Part shown: in pieces, positions 26,062-35,341 of the stretch
Numbering within the stretch: the stretch's first letter is position 1
Layout of the letters: each line of letters opens with the position of its first letter
NCBI RefSeq assembly: GCF_037977235.1
Contig: NZ_CP150276.1
Location: forward strand, 3,906,001-3,970,000
Reading direction: 5' to 3'
Length of the DNA: 64,000 bases
Source: Paenibacillus sp. FSL K6-0276
GTDB taxonomy: Bacteria > Bacillota > Bacilli > Paenibacillales > Paenibacillaceae
The notes under the pieces: model-generated
The model's database searches: none
Seen by the model: the letters and a program-made list of their open reading frames with translations, nothing else
What the model was told of the DNA's origin: nothing
Program-made: the position numbers and the translations under genes

Positions 26062-27324
26062 TTATACCAGCTTTACAAGGTTGTAGTTCTTTTTGCCTTT
26101 GCGAATAATAATGAATCGTCCATCAAAGGAGTTTCCCAATGAAACATCCATATTTATATCTGTAATTTTGTCGCCATTCATCGTGATGGCGCCATTCGTA
26201 ATATCTTCACGTGCTTGACGCTTGGATGGCTCAATACCTAAATCAACCAGCCAGTCGATAATATTTTTTGTTTCCTTGGAGGCATGGAATGTAGGCATAT
26301 CTTTGAAGCCTTGCTCAATTTCATCTGCTGTCAACGATTTAATATCCCCACTGAATAATGCTTCTGTAATTTTTCGTGCTTGATTTAAGGCTTCCTCACT
26401 GTGAACGAACTTCGTCATTTCTTCTGCCAATTTAAGCTGAGCTTCACGTTTGTGAGGTTCTGTCTGTACCTTCACTTCCAGTTCATCGATTTGTTCTTTC
26501 TTCAAGAAGGTAAAGAATTTCAAGTATCTAATAACGTCACGATCATCTGTATTCGCCCAAAACTGGTAAAATTCGAATGGAGTCGTTTTGTTTGGATCGA
26601 GCCAGATGGCGCCGCCTGCTGTTTTACCGAACTTCGTACCGTCCGCTTTCAACATCAACGGAATGGTCAAACCGAATGCTTTCGCTTCTGGGCCTTCTTT
26701 TTTACGAATCAAATCAAGTCCACTTGTAATGTTGCCCCATTGGTCTGCACCGCCAATTTGCAGTTGGACATCTTCTTCTTTGAACAAGTGATGGAAGTCC
26801 ATAGACTGAAGAATCTGGTATGAGAACTCGGTAAAGGAAATCCCCGTATCGAGTCGACTCGCTACGATATCTTTGGCCAGCATCGTATTGACGCTGAAGT
26901 TCTTTCCGTAGTCACGCAAGAAATCCAATATCGTTAAGTTATGTGTCCAATCGTAGTTGTTCACCATGCGTAGTCCCGTGTCGCCTTCGTTAACGAACAG
27001 TTTCTTCATTTGCGCTGTCAGCGCATCTACGTTCTGCTGTACTTGATCCATGGTTTGCAGCGTACGTTCTGTTGTCCGACCGCTTGGATCACCAATTGTA
27101 CCAGTTGCTCCGCCAATCAAGATTACGGGGCGATGGCCAGCAAGCTGGAATCGCTTCATCATCATAAAGGGAATCAAGTGGCCAATATGCATACTGTCAC
27201 CGGTAGGGTCAACACCACAGTATAGCGATATCGACTTCTCACTTGTAATTTTGTGCAAACCTTCTGCATCTGTCTGTTGATTAATGGCACCGCGCCATTC
27301 CAGCTCATCTACAATGTTCAACAT
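26062..27324 (-). CDS. tyrS: Tyrosyl-tRNA synthetase 2 (tyramine-cluster type)
   Basis: 420-residue TyrRS with HIGH (MHIGHLIPF), KFGKT and a C-terminal S4 domain. It is highly similar to the copy at 0.8-2.1 kb. AGGAG lies about 10 bp before ATG 27324. Its T-box leader, its position before tyrP-tdcA and the terminator behind it match the tyrS of enterococcal tyramine clusters, which acts as a tyrosine-availability sensor as well as a charging enzyme. Confidence 0.94.
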   Translation of the reverse strand: MLNIVDELEWRGAINQQTDAEGLHKITSEKSISLYCGVDPTGDSMHIGHLIPFMMMKRFQLAGHRPVILIGGATGTIGDPSGRTTERTLQTMDQVQQNVDALTAQMKKLFVNEGDTGLRMVNNYDWTHNLTILDFLRDYGKNFSVNTMLAKDIVASRLDTGISFTEFSYQILQSMDFHHLFKEEDVQLQIGGADQWGNITSGLDLIRKKEGPEAKAFGLTIPLMLKADGTKFGKTAGGAIWLDPNKTTPFEFYQFWANTDDRDVIRYLKFFTFLKKEQIDELEVKVQTEPHKREAQLKLAEEMTKFVHSEEALNQARKITEALFSGDIKSLTADEIEQGFKDMPTFHASKETKNIIDWLVDLGIEPSKRQAREDITNGAITMNGDKITDINMDVSLGNSFDGRFIIIRKGKKNYNLVKLV

Positions 27325-27383
27325 TTCGCTTCAGCTCCTAAATGTATAAGTTAATTTTTATGCACATGTACCTTTTAGAAAAA

Positions 27384-27650
27384 ACAAAAAATCGTCTCCT
27401 AGTCTATTTTAGACATAGGGACGATTAATTAACCGTGTTACCACCCAAATTGCATTAACAGTGCTGCAGCCACTATTAATACCACTTTCGGCAATGATAT
27501 CGATTGCCAGTCCGCTTAGCGTTACCTAAGATACTCCAGAGTGTAATTCGCAATGTTGTGTGTACCAGGTCTCATCAACCCCTGGCTTTCTGTAGAACAG
27601 GGACAATATTGCTACTGCGCTCTTTCATCGTGTTATTCAATATTAGATTA
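27384..27650 (-). promoter_or_regulatory. Tyrosine T-box leader of tyrS2
   Basis: The T-box core GGGTGGTAACACGG (27433-27446 area, minus strand) and an imperfect terminator stem (27390-27405 with 27411-27426) followed by a T-rich tract. The specifier candidate GAATTACACTC with TAC at 27543-27545 and most of the stretch between specifier and T-box are nearly identical to the leader of tyrS1. Confidence 0.9.
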
Positions 27651-27656
27651 CTGACA

Positions 27657-27685
27657 ATAATAGTCCAAGAGAAATTGTTTGTCAA
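27657..27685 (-). promoter_or_regulatory. Sigma-A promoter of tyrS2
   Basis: TTGACA (27680-27685) and TATTAT (27657-27662) with a 17-bp spacer on the minus strand, just upstream of the T-box leader. Confidence 0.75.
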
Positions 27686-27779
27686 ACACTAAATTTATCA
27701 GGAAGATAGTTTTACTCTGTTCCGCAACCTCAGTAAAAGCTTGGTCTTGGTCCTTCTCTGAATAAGGAAGGTTTGTCCA

Positions 27780-29047
27780 TCATTCCAAACTATCCAATTC
27801 GACAACATCTCCGTTAGAGGCCTTCACGGCATACTTACAATCTAACATACCGCATAATACATACTTCTTCTGCACAAGATCATACACATAGCCTGGTGTT
27901 AATTCGAGCCAACTCTTGAGTTTGTCAAAGGCTTCGTCATGACTCACAGAAATTTCCTCTTCGATCTGGAACTCATCAAACGTATTGAGCAGCGGTTTAT
28001 TATCCATATAATTGATAACCTTATAACTCTGCGCATGGATGAACAGGAGGAGCTTACGCTGAAAAGCAAGATTACTTGGCGCCTTCAGCCTCAATGTCGC
28101 TTGAATATATCCTCTTTCCCGATGCAACGTCTTCAGTATCCATTGTCCGGAATCATCTGGATAGAGCTGGCTTAAACCAGCTTCAACTGCGGCTATACAT
28201 TTGGCTTGTTCTACGTCTGTGATTGAAAATGAGTCCGGATGCGGCTCAAGATCTATTGCCTGTTCGATTGTAACTCCCTCTTGCAGACGCATCTCCGTCC
28301 TTTCGAACGATTCCGTGTTCACTTGTTCCCAAACCATCACTTGATCAATATTCAGTCGCATTCCTGCACCTGATTTATTCTCAAATGGGATTGTCGCTGT
28401 TCCATCATTCGTGATGTAGATTTCCTCTATTCCATAGAAAGGCAAGAGCCGCTGCTTCTCATATAACGGATAATCTATAAGCTGCATTTGCTTTCTCGCA
28501 AGTGGCTCTACGTCTTTAAGCGTGAGAGAATAGTTCTCTTCTTGCACAATAGAGCTAGAAGGAAACTGACCATATACACTGTAAAAAGTGAGCCTACCTT
28601 CCGGATCGAAGCGGAGCTCCATCCGCCCAGCGGGGGAGACTGGTATGCCGTCTATACATTCGGAAAAATGATAATCTCCAATCTCTTCCTTCACTAGGTG
28701 GAACTGTTTACCATACACGATCCCTGCTTCAGATTCCATCCACTGGATGACGCTGTTTAATTCAATATTTTGGAATGGTGTCCCATTCGCATAAGATTTC
28801 CCGCCAACAAAAATCACACTTTTATAGTTGCGAGATTGCAGGTCAATCGTGATGACTGCAGTTCCTTCCGGATTGTAATCTTCCTTCCATTCCTTAATAT
28901 GAGAAGGAAACCATTCCATACTAAACAGATAGTCAGTCTCTCCTAGCATTGAACTTCGCGATAAATTTCATGTGTGTGTAAATAGTAATTGTCCAATCCA
29001 TATTTTTGCTGTGTGACATCAAGCAGTTCTTTGATTCGAATATCCAT
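27780..29047 (-). pseudogene. Uncharacterised protein, probably YcdB-like, frameshifted
   Basis: The main frame (ATG 28949, 389 residues) is a soluble, acidic, beta-rich protein with PepSY/YcdB-like character (NIELNSVIQWMESEAGIVYGKQFHLVKEE...AGRMELRFDPEGRLTFYSVYGQFP; a second half with VEQAKCIAAVEAGLSQLYPDD...GYIQATLRLK). No signal peptide is seen. An upstream frame from ATG 29047 encodes MDIRIKELLDVTQQKYGLDNYYLHTHEIYREVQ, which looks like the true N terminus. It runs into TAG at the AATG junction near 28949, and one extra A would fuse the two frames. Function unknown; family call weak. Confidence 0.5.
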
Positions 29048-29149
29048 ATCAGTGCACCCCGTAAAATTGATGGCTACATCATACCATTACTTAGTGCTGA
29101 TTATAAAATGTTGCAGACAAAGGGAATCATTTGTAGCCCATGGGACAGC

Positions 29150-29177
29150 AAAAAAGACACTAACAAAAGTTAGTGTC
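29150..29177 (-). terminator. Terminator of hcp
   Basis: A perfect 9-bp stem with four-base loop (29156-29164 with 29169-29177) and six T on the minus strand, 14 bp after the hcp stop. Confidence 0.9.
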
Positions 29178-29190
29178 CCTTACAGTAAAC

Positions 29191-30483
29191 CTACGACAAC
29201 GCCAACATCGCGTTCATATCTTCCTCGGCAGTGGTAATCAGCTTCAATCCAAAAAGCTCTACTAACACATCCAGCACACCATCCGAGATGAACTCAGGCG
29301 GCTTCGGTCCGATACGAATGTCCTGAATGCCAAGACTGAACAAGCCCAGCAGAATGGCTACTGCTTTTTGCTCAAACCAAGACAGCACGATACTGACAGG
29401 TAGCTCGTTCACCGTACAGTCAAATGCTTCAGCCAGAGCCAAAGCAATCTTCACCGTAGAACCAGAATTATTGCATTGCCCAAGGTCAATATAACGCGGA
29501 ATGCCTGTGTCTCCAACGGTGCCATAATCTACGTCATTAAAGCGGAATTTCCCGCAAGAAGTGGTTAAAATGACGGTATCGTTTGGTAAGGAAGTCGCCA
29601 ACTCACGGTAGTAATTCCCACCTTTACCTGGCGCGTCACAGCCTGCAATGACGAAGAATCTGCGGATGTGGCCGTCTTTAACAGCCTGAATGATCTCCGG
29701 TGCCAGCCCGATTACTGTTTCATGATGGTATCCTGTCGTAAGTACCAAATCTGACTCTACATCAGCTGCAGGTAATGACAACGCACGGTTAATAAGTGGG
29801 GAGAAATCATCGTTCGTGATTTTCGCTACATCTTCCAGCCCCGCCACTTCATAAGAGAAGAAGCGGTCTGCGTAAGTGCCTTTAATCGGCATCACACAGT
29901 TTGTGGTAGCAAGTATCGCACCGGGAAACTGCTCGAACAGTCTGCGTTGATCGTACCACGCTTTGCCGATGTTGCCTTTCAAATGCTTATACTTCTTGAG
30001 CGCCGGATAGCCATGGGCAGGTAACATTTCCGAATGGGTATAAATATTGATGCCCGTTCCTTCCGTCTGCTGCAGCAATTCCTCCAGTGCATACAAATTA
30101 TGCCCTGTCACCACAATACATTGACCTTCTATTTTATTCTGGCTAACTGTGATTGGTTGCGGAATCCCAAAGCGATCCGTATGAGCACGACCCAGCAGAT
30201 CCATGACGCGAACCGCCGCATCTCCGACCTTCATCGCCATCTCCAAATGCTCCTGCGTATTAAAGTTGGAATTGGTCAAGGTCATATACAAGGCTTCATG
30301 GGTGATACGATCCACCTCGGGATCGCTATAACCTAGCTGCCGAGCATGTGTCGCATAAGCTGCAATTCCTTTTAAGGCAAAAATCATCGTGTCCTGCAAA
30401 CTCGCAATGGTTTCATTTTTGCCACATACTCCAACAACGGTGCAACCGCCAGTCGGTGTCTGTTCACACTGGTAACAAAACAT
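29191..30483 (-). CDS. hcp: Hybrid-cluster protein (NO/hydroxylamine reductase)
   Basis: About 430 residues. The N-terminal cluster motif MFCYQCEQTPTGGCTVVGVCGK has C3, C6, C14 and C20 (Cx2Cx7Cx5C). Hybrid-cluster ligand regions are visible: VVTGHNLYALEE, ATTNCVMPIKGTYADR, TTGYHHETVIGLAPEI, IAGCDAPGKGGNYY, LTTSCGKFRFN and DLGQCNNSGST. This is a short (class III-like) Hcp lacking the internal helical insertion. It protects against nitrosative stress in oxygen-poor cells. ATG 30483 has GGAGG 8 bp upstream and begins exactly at MFCYQC, better than the upstream ATG 30498. An Fnr-like site lies upstream. Confidence 0.92.
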   Translation of the reverse strand: MFCYQCEQTPTGGCTVVGVCGKNETIASLQDTMIFALKGIAAYATHARQLGYSDPEVDRITHEALYMTLTNSNFNTQEHLEMAMKVGDAAVRVMDLLGRAHTDRFGIPQPITVSQNKIEGQCIVVTGHNLYALEELLQQTEGTGINIYTHSEMLPAHGYPALKKYKHLKGNIGKAWYDQRRLFEQFPGAILATTNCVMPIKGTYADRFFSYEVAGLEDVAKITNDDFSPLINRALSLPAADVESDLVLTTGYHHETVIGLAPEIIQAVKDGHIRRFFVIAGCDAPGKGGNYYRELATSLPNDTVILTTSCGKFRFNDVDYGTVGDTGIPRYIDLGQCNNSGSTVKIALALAEAFDCTVNELPVSIVLSWFEQKAVAILLGLFSLGIQDIRIGPKPPEFISDGVLDVLVELFGLKLITTAEEDMNAMLALS

Positions 30484-30550
30484 ATCGTTATCCTCCATAT
30501 CTAGATAATCTTTCGTTACTCACAACGTAACAGAACACCAAACCTTGAGT

Positions 30551-30566
30551 TGTGATTACACACACA
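30551..30566. promoter_or_regulatory. Fnr/Crp-like site upstream of hcp
   Basis: TGTGA-TTACAC-ACACA matches TGTGA-N6-TCACA at nine of ten positions, 68 bp upstream of the hcp start. hcp genes are Fnr-controlled in other bacteria, so anaerobic activation is plausible. Confidence 0.4.
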
Positions 30567-30586
30567 TTTTTTTATATCAAGTTGAT

Positions 30587-30874
30587 TTAACTAACGATCA
30601 AGCCAACCGCCACAGCAGGAATGCGGCAAAAACCATAGTGGTCGCCCAATTTCCCCATAACAGGGAGAAGCGCCGTAATCAATAGTAGATACCCCGTTGT
30701 GATCCATAATCCTTTTGCAAGTTCAGTCTGAAAATGATTTATAAAAAAAGGAAGCGATACAATCATAATTCCGGCTGTAAAATGGGAAATAAAAGCCCCC
30801 ATACAAATAGCCACCATCATGCCCATCCGCTGCCTGCGCGTGCCTGTTAAATCTGTATTTTTTGCTACAATCAT
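30587..30874 (-). pseudogene. MFS transporter, N-terminal fragment
   Basis: About 95 residues from ATG 30874: a basic N terminus, helix 1 (MGMMVAICMGAFISHFTAGIMIVSLPFFINHF), helix 2 (GLWITTGYLLLITALLPVMGKLGDHYGFCRI, with a motif-A-like GKLGDHYG) and the start of helix 3. It stops at TAA 30587 where family members continue for about 350 residues. Probably the remnant of a deletion ending near the hcp promoter. Confidence 0.7.
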
Positions 30875-30978
30875 GCTAATCTCGTCCCCACTCAAATTGT
30901 ATAAGAATTACTAACAATTATAAGTAGATCCCTTGCAAGGAAATCCCATAAAGAGGGGATTGAGATATATCCTCTATC

Positions 30979-32091
30979 TCAACTCGCAGATTTCAGTTTC
31001 TTCTTCTCTTGAATCCAACCCACCAACAATAGTACCAGTGGAAATATGAATAAAATCGGAATCTGGACATAGAACCGAACGATACGTAGTCCTGTGTAGA
31101 TAAATTCTACGTAATTGCTTGCCATCGCAAGTGAACAGATGAACATAACCGTACTCATTGGGATAATTAATTTGCGATAGGATGGAAATCCGAACAATGT
31201 TGCTGCACCTATTAACGTCGCATACAAAAAGAGGCTGACCCGAAAAAAACCTCCTACAATGGCCGTGACGAGAAACAATGCATCCAAGCGTTCCAGAAAA
31301 GCCCTCCCCTCAACCAACTGCGATGTTGTCAGCAAAGGATATTGTGTTCTTGTAAATAAATCCACACCGAGGACGGACACATTTATCATCATTATAAACG
31401 CGATAAAACATCCACTAATCAATAAACCTGTAATCACTGTTTTCTTCAGTTTTCGCGGCTTATCCACATAGGGAAACAACATCAAGAACACAATAACCTC
31501 ACCAAAGGGAAATACAACGGTCCCTGGAATCGAATCCTTCAGCACGGTTAACCATCCCTCTTCCAGCACGGGTCTTAAATTTTGAACATCTACGTTCCCA
31601 GACGTAAGTATCAAGGTTAGACCGGTAGTAGAAACAAGAAATAACACAGCAAAAAAAAGCTCCGCAGTCCTTGATAACACCTCGATTCCTTTTCCAATTA
31701 CATACATAACCGCGACTAGCATCACAGCAATGATAACAAGAAAGGGTGTCTGTACAAAAACGAAGGATACAGCCATTGAGGCAAAATCACGGATTACAAA
31801 ACTCGCATTAAACAGAAAGTAGACAACATATAACAAAGCAATAACACGGCCCACGACGGGCCCTAATATTTTTTTTGCATATTCCGTGAGCGGAAGATCC
31901 GGATAAAATAAAGACAATCGATGATAGATTAGAAATAAGCATATTCCCCCGAGCATCCCGATTATTGCGGTAATCCATGCATCTTGTTTTGCTTCCGCTC
32001 CAAATCCGGAAATAATCGCGCTCACGGTTTCAAAAATCAACACAAGGATAAGCAATTGACGGGTGCTGATCTTTGCTTTTTCCAAAGTCAT
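30979..32091 (-). CDS. Germinant receptor B subunit (GerAB family permease)
   Basis: 370 residues, about ten helices, LeuT-fold endospore germination permease. The start KISTRQLLILVLIFETVSAI and the interior SIPGTVVFPFGEVIVFLMLFPYVDKPRKLKK are typical of GerAB/GerKB. It should sit in the spore inner membrane and bind the germinant. It is the last gene of an A-C-B operon (the order of B. subtilis gerK), 21 bp after the C subunit gene. Confidence 0.93.
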   Translation of the reverse strand: MTLEKAKISTRQLLILVLIFETVSAIISGFGAEAKQDAWITAIIGMLGGICLFLIYHRLSLFYPDLPLTEYAKKILGPVVGRVIALLYVVYFLFNASFVIRDFASMAVSFVFVQTPFLVIIAVMLVAVMYVIGKGIEVLSRTAELFFAVLFLVSTTGLTLILTSGNVDVQNLRPVLEEGWLTVLKDSIPGTVVFPFGEVIVFLMLFPYVDKPRKLKKTVITGLLISGCFIAFIMMINVSVLGVDLFTRTQYPLLTTSQLVEGRAFLERLDALFLVTAIVGGFFRVSLFLYATLIGAATLFGFPSYRKLIIPMSTVMFICSLAMASNYVEFIYTGLRIVRFYVQIPILFIFPLVLLLVGWIQEKKKLKSAS

Positions 32092-32112
32092 CTCTCCTCT
32101 CTTGCGAAGAAT

Positions 32113-33306
32113 TCATCCGCTTTTTTCGATACTTTCCAGTATTGTTCTATTACGCAAGCCAGTATTACGCACATAAGCTTCCACTTTCACTTTTACTTCA
32201 ATCGTGGGAAAGGTCACATCATTCCAATCCCTGTTCAACGTTCTCCAGGGCTTAGGATGATCACGATGTACTACTTCTCCGAATCCGAAAATGTCCGACT
32301 TTTGCTGTTGCATTAATTTAATTGTGGCTAGCGCTTCATCGTGAATAGCTTGTGTGTAAAGGCGTTCAATTTGCAAGAACACCTTCGGATTAGTTAGATC
32401 AATTGCCACATCAACTTCTCCAATATTCGCATCCACACCAATCTTCACTTCAATGTTTGGTTTACCAGATTTATCAATACTTGAATGAAACGTTGATTTT
32501 GTCCGTATATTCTCGATCCCTATGGTATGTGGCTGACCGTTCCAATCCATGGTTAACAATGTCGAACGAACTCTACCAAGAACCCATAAGAATCCACGGC
32601 CCTCATTACCGTCTAACCATTTAATTAACTTGCCATCTTTAAAAGTAGCAATTCCATTAGCCATAATTTTATCTTCTTTATTTGTAGGATCGAGTTGAAC
32701 GCCAGTTATGGTCGCTTCTTTACCAGATGAGACAATAGCTTGAACCACTTGGTATATTTTCTCATCAATATTTTCACCCCATGCTTTCTCCGTATCGGAT
32801 ACCATTTTCTTAATTTTAATGGCGGGTGAATTATCGATACTTGTTGGTTGTTTAATAATTTCTTCTCCCGTCGTCCCCCTCGCGATAACCATTGTAGCGG
32901 AAGGGCGAAATTCACTATCTCGCTCAATGCCGTCAAAAATTTTCTTAATCCCTTGTGTTGTGGCTAATTCTTCGCCTACTAAGAGAACAACCGCATGACC
33001 ATAATGCAATCGCCGAGAAACTTTTTTAGAAAGAACGCGAGTTGCTTCAAATACATTATTACCTTCTGCTGAATATGTTGTTGGAGGTAAGGGCGTTGGA
33101 CTGCTTCCCCCTTGTGTACTTGAAGCATTTGCTGGATTAACGATCTGAACCGTAACACGAATGTCTTTTTTTTCTCCTTTATCAACCGCTATCGCAACAA
33201 CAAAACCAATATCCGTTAGCTCTCGACTATCCCAACAACCTGTAAGCAAAAAGATCATAACGATCGACAACCAGAGTCCTGCCATTCTATGCATCATCTT
33301 GATCAC
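32113..33306 (-). CDS. Germinant receptor C subunit (GerAC family lipoprotein)
   Basis: 397 residues. The lipoprotein signal LSIVMIFLLTGC places the lipidated Cys at 24, followed by WDSRELTDIGFVVAIAVD, the GerAC hallmark. Later blocks KKVSRRLHYGHAVVLLVGEELA and the C-terminal region ending in WNDVTFPTIEVKVKVEAYVRNTGL fit the family. The start codon is GTG 33306; an ATG at 33297 is also possible. The gene overlaps the A subunit by 20 bp, indicating translational coupling. Confidence 0.93.
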   Translation of the reverse strand: MIKMMHRMAGLWLSIVMIFLLTGCWDSRELTDIGFVVAIAVDKGEKKDIRVTVQIVNPANASSTQGGSSPTPLPPTTYSAEGNNVFEATRVLSKKVSRRLHYGHAVVLLVGEELATTQGIKKIFDGIERDSEFRPSATMVIARGTTGEEIIKQPTSIDNSPAIKIKKMVSDTEKAWGENIDEKIYQVVQAIVSSGKEATITGVQLDPTNKEDKIMANGIATFKDGKLIKWLDGNEGRGFLWVLGRVRSTLLTMDWNGQPHTIGIENIRTKSTFHSSIDKSGKPNIEVKIGVDANIGEVDVAIDLTNPKVFLQIERLYTQAIHDEALATIKLMQQQKSDIFGFGEVVHRDHPKPWRTLNRDWNDVTFPTIEVKVKVEAYVRNTGLRNRTILESIEKSG

Positions 33307-34840
33307 CCACTTGCTCTGTTGTAGGACGCTTCATCAATTTGGGAACCAAATGTCTCATCCAAATCGGCAAATGAGCTCGAACCTGATTATTACTAACATG
33401 CTTCACAGGACTGTATGGAGCCATATAGGGTACACCAAATGAACGTAAACTGCACATATGAGCAATGATCATTATCAGGGTAAGAATCATCCCAAAGAAA
33501 CCGAACGTTGCTGCACTGATCATTAGGAGAAAACGTAACAATCTCGCCGATACTGCGATTGAGAAAACAGGCGTCGCCAGACTTGAGATAGCAGTAAGTG
33601 AAACGACAATAACCATTGCTGCTGACACTAATCCTGCTTGCACAGCTGCTTGCCCAATGACAAGTGCTCCCACGATAGATACAGCAGATCCTATCGTTTT
33701 GGGCATACGGACACCCGCTTCACGCAAAATCTCAAAAATAATCTCCATTAATAACGCCTCAACAAACGCTGTAAATGGTGTTGCTTCTAGCTGTGAAACA
33801 AGCGATATCACTAACTCCGTCGGTATCATTTCTTGGTGGAAGGTTGTTGCTGCAATGTAAAAGGAAGGTCCGACCATCGAAATGATAAACAATATGATTC
33901 GAAGCAACCGCAACGCGATACTAATGTCATACCGGTGATACGAATCTTCTGTAATTTGAAAGAATTGATTAAAAACGGCTGGGATGATTAATATAAATGG
34001 AGTCCCATCCACCAAAATTGCAATTTTACCTTCCAAGAGATTAGCAGCGACGGTATCTGGACGTTCTGTAGGTAAGATCGTTGGAAAAGGGGTGAAATTC
34101 TGATCTTCAATCATTTTCTCAATATATCCCGATTCCAGAATGCCATCCAATTTGATCTTACGGAGACGTCGCTTCGCCTCATCAACAATGCCTTCATCTG
34201 CGATCCCATTTATGTACATGATACCTATCCTAGTATGTGTAACTTGTCCTATTGTCATCGATTCCAGCCATAAATTAGGATTTCGTATGCGACGCCGAAC
34301 CATCGATATATTCGTTGTTAAGCTTTCAACAAAACCTTCACGAGATCCCCTGATTGAATTATCCGTACCAGGCTCCTCTATGGAGCGAACTTCACCGCCT
34401 GATGTTGCAATCGCTAGGGCTTCATCCGATCCATCAATCAACAGGATGGTCTGCCCCAACAGCAGAGCATCATAAAGTTCATCCCACTTCAATAGAGTCT
34501 TCAGACCACCGATAGGAACAATTTTATCTGTGATCACTTGGATCAGATCATTTAATGTTCTTTGTATACTACTCAGCATGACGTTCATCAAGACTTCCAT
34601 AACAAATTGATTAATGGTTATATTATTAACGATACCATCCACATAAATAATTGCTGCTTGAAGCTCCTCATTCGAACCTATCGTAAATTCGCGAATGATT
34701 ATATCTCCACTATTCCCTGTCTTTTTGCGAATCTGCTCTAAATTGACTCTTAATTCTGTTGAATCAATCGGAATTGAAGGGACCGTCCATTGTGGATTGC
34801 TTTCAGTACTTTTACTACTCTCATTGCCATCCTTTGCCAT
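33287..34840 (-). CDS. Germinant receptor A subunit (GerAA family)
   Basis: About 517 residues from ATG 34840 (AAAGGTG upstream); an ATG at 34861 has no ribosome binding site. A soluble N-terminal region (TIGSNEELQAAIIYVDGIVNN..., EEPGTDNSIRGSREGFVESLTTNISMVRRRIRNPNL) is followed by about five helices and the GerA signature (LPTERPDTVAANLLEGKIAILVDGTPFILIIPAVF, EALLMEIIFEILREAGVRMPKTIGSAVSIVGALVIGQAAVQAGLVS). First gene of the receptor operon, probably sigma-G dependent, though no promoter was identified with confidence. Confidence 0.93.
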   Translation of the reverse strand: MAKDGNESSKSTESNPQWTVPSIPIDSTELRVNLEQIRKKTGNSGDIIIREFTIGSNEELQAAIIYVDGIVNNITINQFVMEVLMNVMLSSIQRTLNDLIQVITDKIVPIGGLKTLLKWDELYDALLLGQTILLIDGSDEALAIATSGGEVRSIEEPGTDNSIRGSREGFVESLTTNISMVRRRIRNPNLWLESMTIGQVTHTRIGIMYINGIADEGIVDEAKRRLRKIKLDGILESGYIEKMIEDQNFTPFPTILPTERPDTVAANLLEGKIAILVDGTPFILIIPAVFNQFFQITEDSYHRYDISIALRLLRIILFIISMVGPSFYIAATTFHQEMIPTELVISLVSQLEATPFTAFVEALLMEIIFEILREAGVRMPKTIGSAVSIVGALVIGQAAVQAGLVSAAMVIVVSLTAISSLATPVFSIAVSARLLRFLLMISAATFGFFGMILTLIMIIAHMCSLRSFGVPYMAPYSPVKHVSNNQVRAHLPIWMRHLVPKLMKRPTTEQVGDQDDA

Positions 34841-34943
34841 TCCCTTCACCTTTCTCTCCATTATTTGCTGATTATTAAGTGATTATTCTACCCATTAACA
34901 GCAAATATTATTGGAAGATTAACAATGAAAGTAGGGGCATGGT

Positions 34944-35222
34944 ATGAAATTATTCGTCGTAACTATCCTATTATTTGTATTCGTACTGGCACTGATCTTC
35001 ATGCTAGACATCATTTCACTCTTTAGCTACCGAGAATCATGTCGAAATTTAGTTGCATCGATGCGCGTAATGACTCCCTCAGAACTCATCATCTTTAATT
35101 TGATTATCGTGGGCACAATAACTTATTTACTATGGCCAGTCATTCAGAAATGGCTACCGCAGCAGTCTCCTTCATCACAGGATCAACTACCCGAGCGCGC
35201 CGACAATAACCAGAGTAATTAG
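34944..35222 (+). CDS. Small two-helix membrane protein beside the Ger operon
   Basis: 92 residues with two hydrophobic helices (about 4-28 and 46-66) and a polar Gln/Ser/Asn-rich tail. It is divergent from the germinant receptor operon, with 103 bp between start codons. Some receptor operons have a small two-helix D subunit (such as B. subtilis GerKD), so this is a candidate partner. No sequence motif proves it. It is followed by a strong terminator. Confidence 0.55.
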   Translation: MKLFVVTILLFVFVLALIFMLDIISLFSYRESCRNLVASMRVMTPSELIIFNLIIVGTITYLLWPVIQKWLPQQSPSSQDQLPERADNNQSN

Positions 35223-35242
35223 CAAAGCCATTCTTTTCATAA

Positions 35243-35284
35243 AAACAAGCCATCCCTTCGCACGATCTTAGGGATGGCTTGTTT
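35243..35284. terminator. Bidirectional terminator
   Basis: A perfect 15-bp stem (35243-35257 with 35270-35284) with T-rich tails on both strands (five T on the minus strand). It sits between convergent genes. Confidence 0.88.
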
Positions 35285-35341
35285 GCATATGCATTATTCA
35301 TCTGTGCTTCATTACGTTCTAGCTGCGTTGTTATCGCTCGT

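Noticed and set aside
27384..27650. The two T-box leaders as a generic dispersed repeat
   Set aside because: Both precede tyrS with matching promoter, specifier and T-box, so regulatory function explains the similarity.
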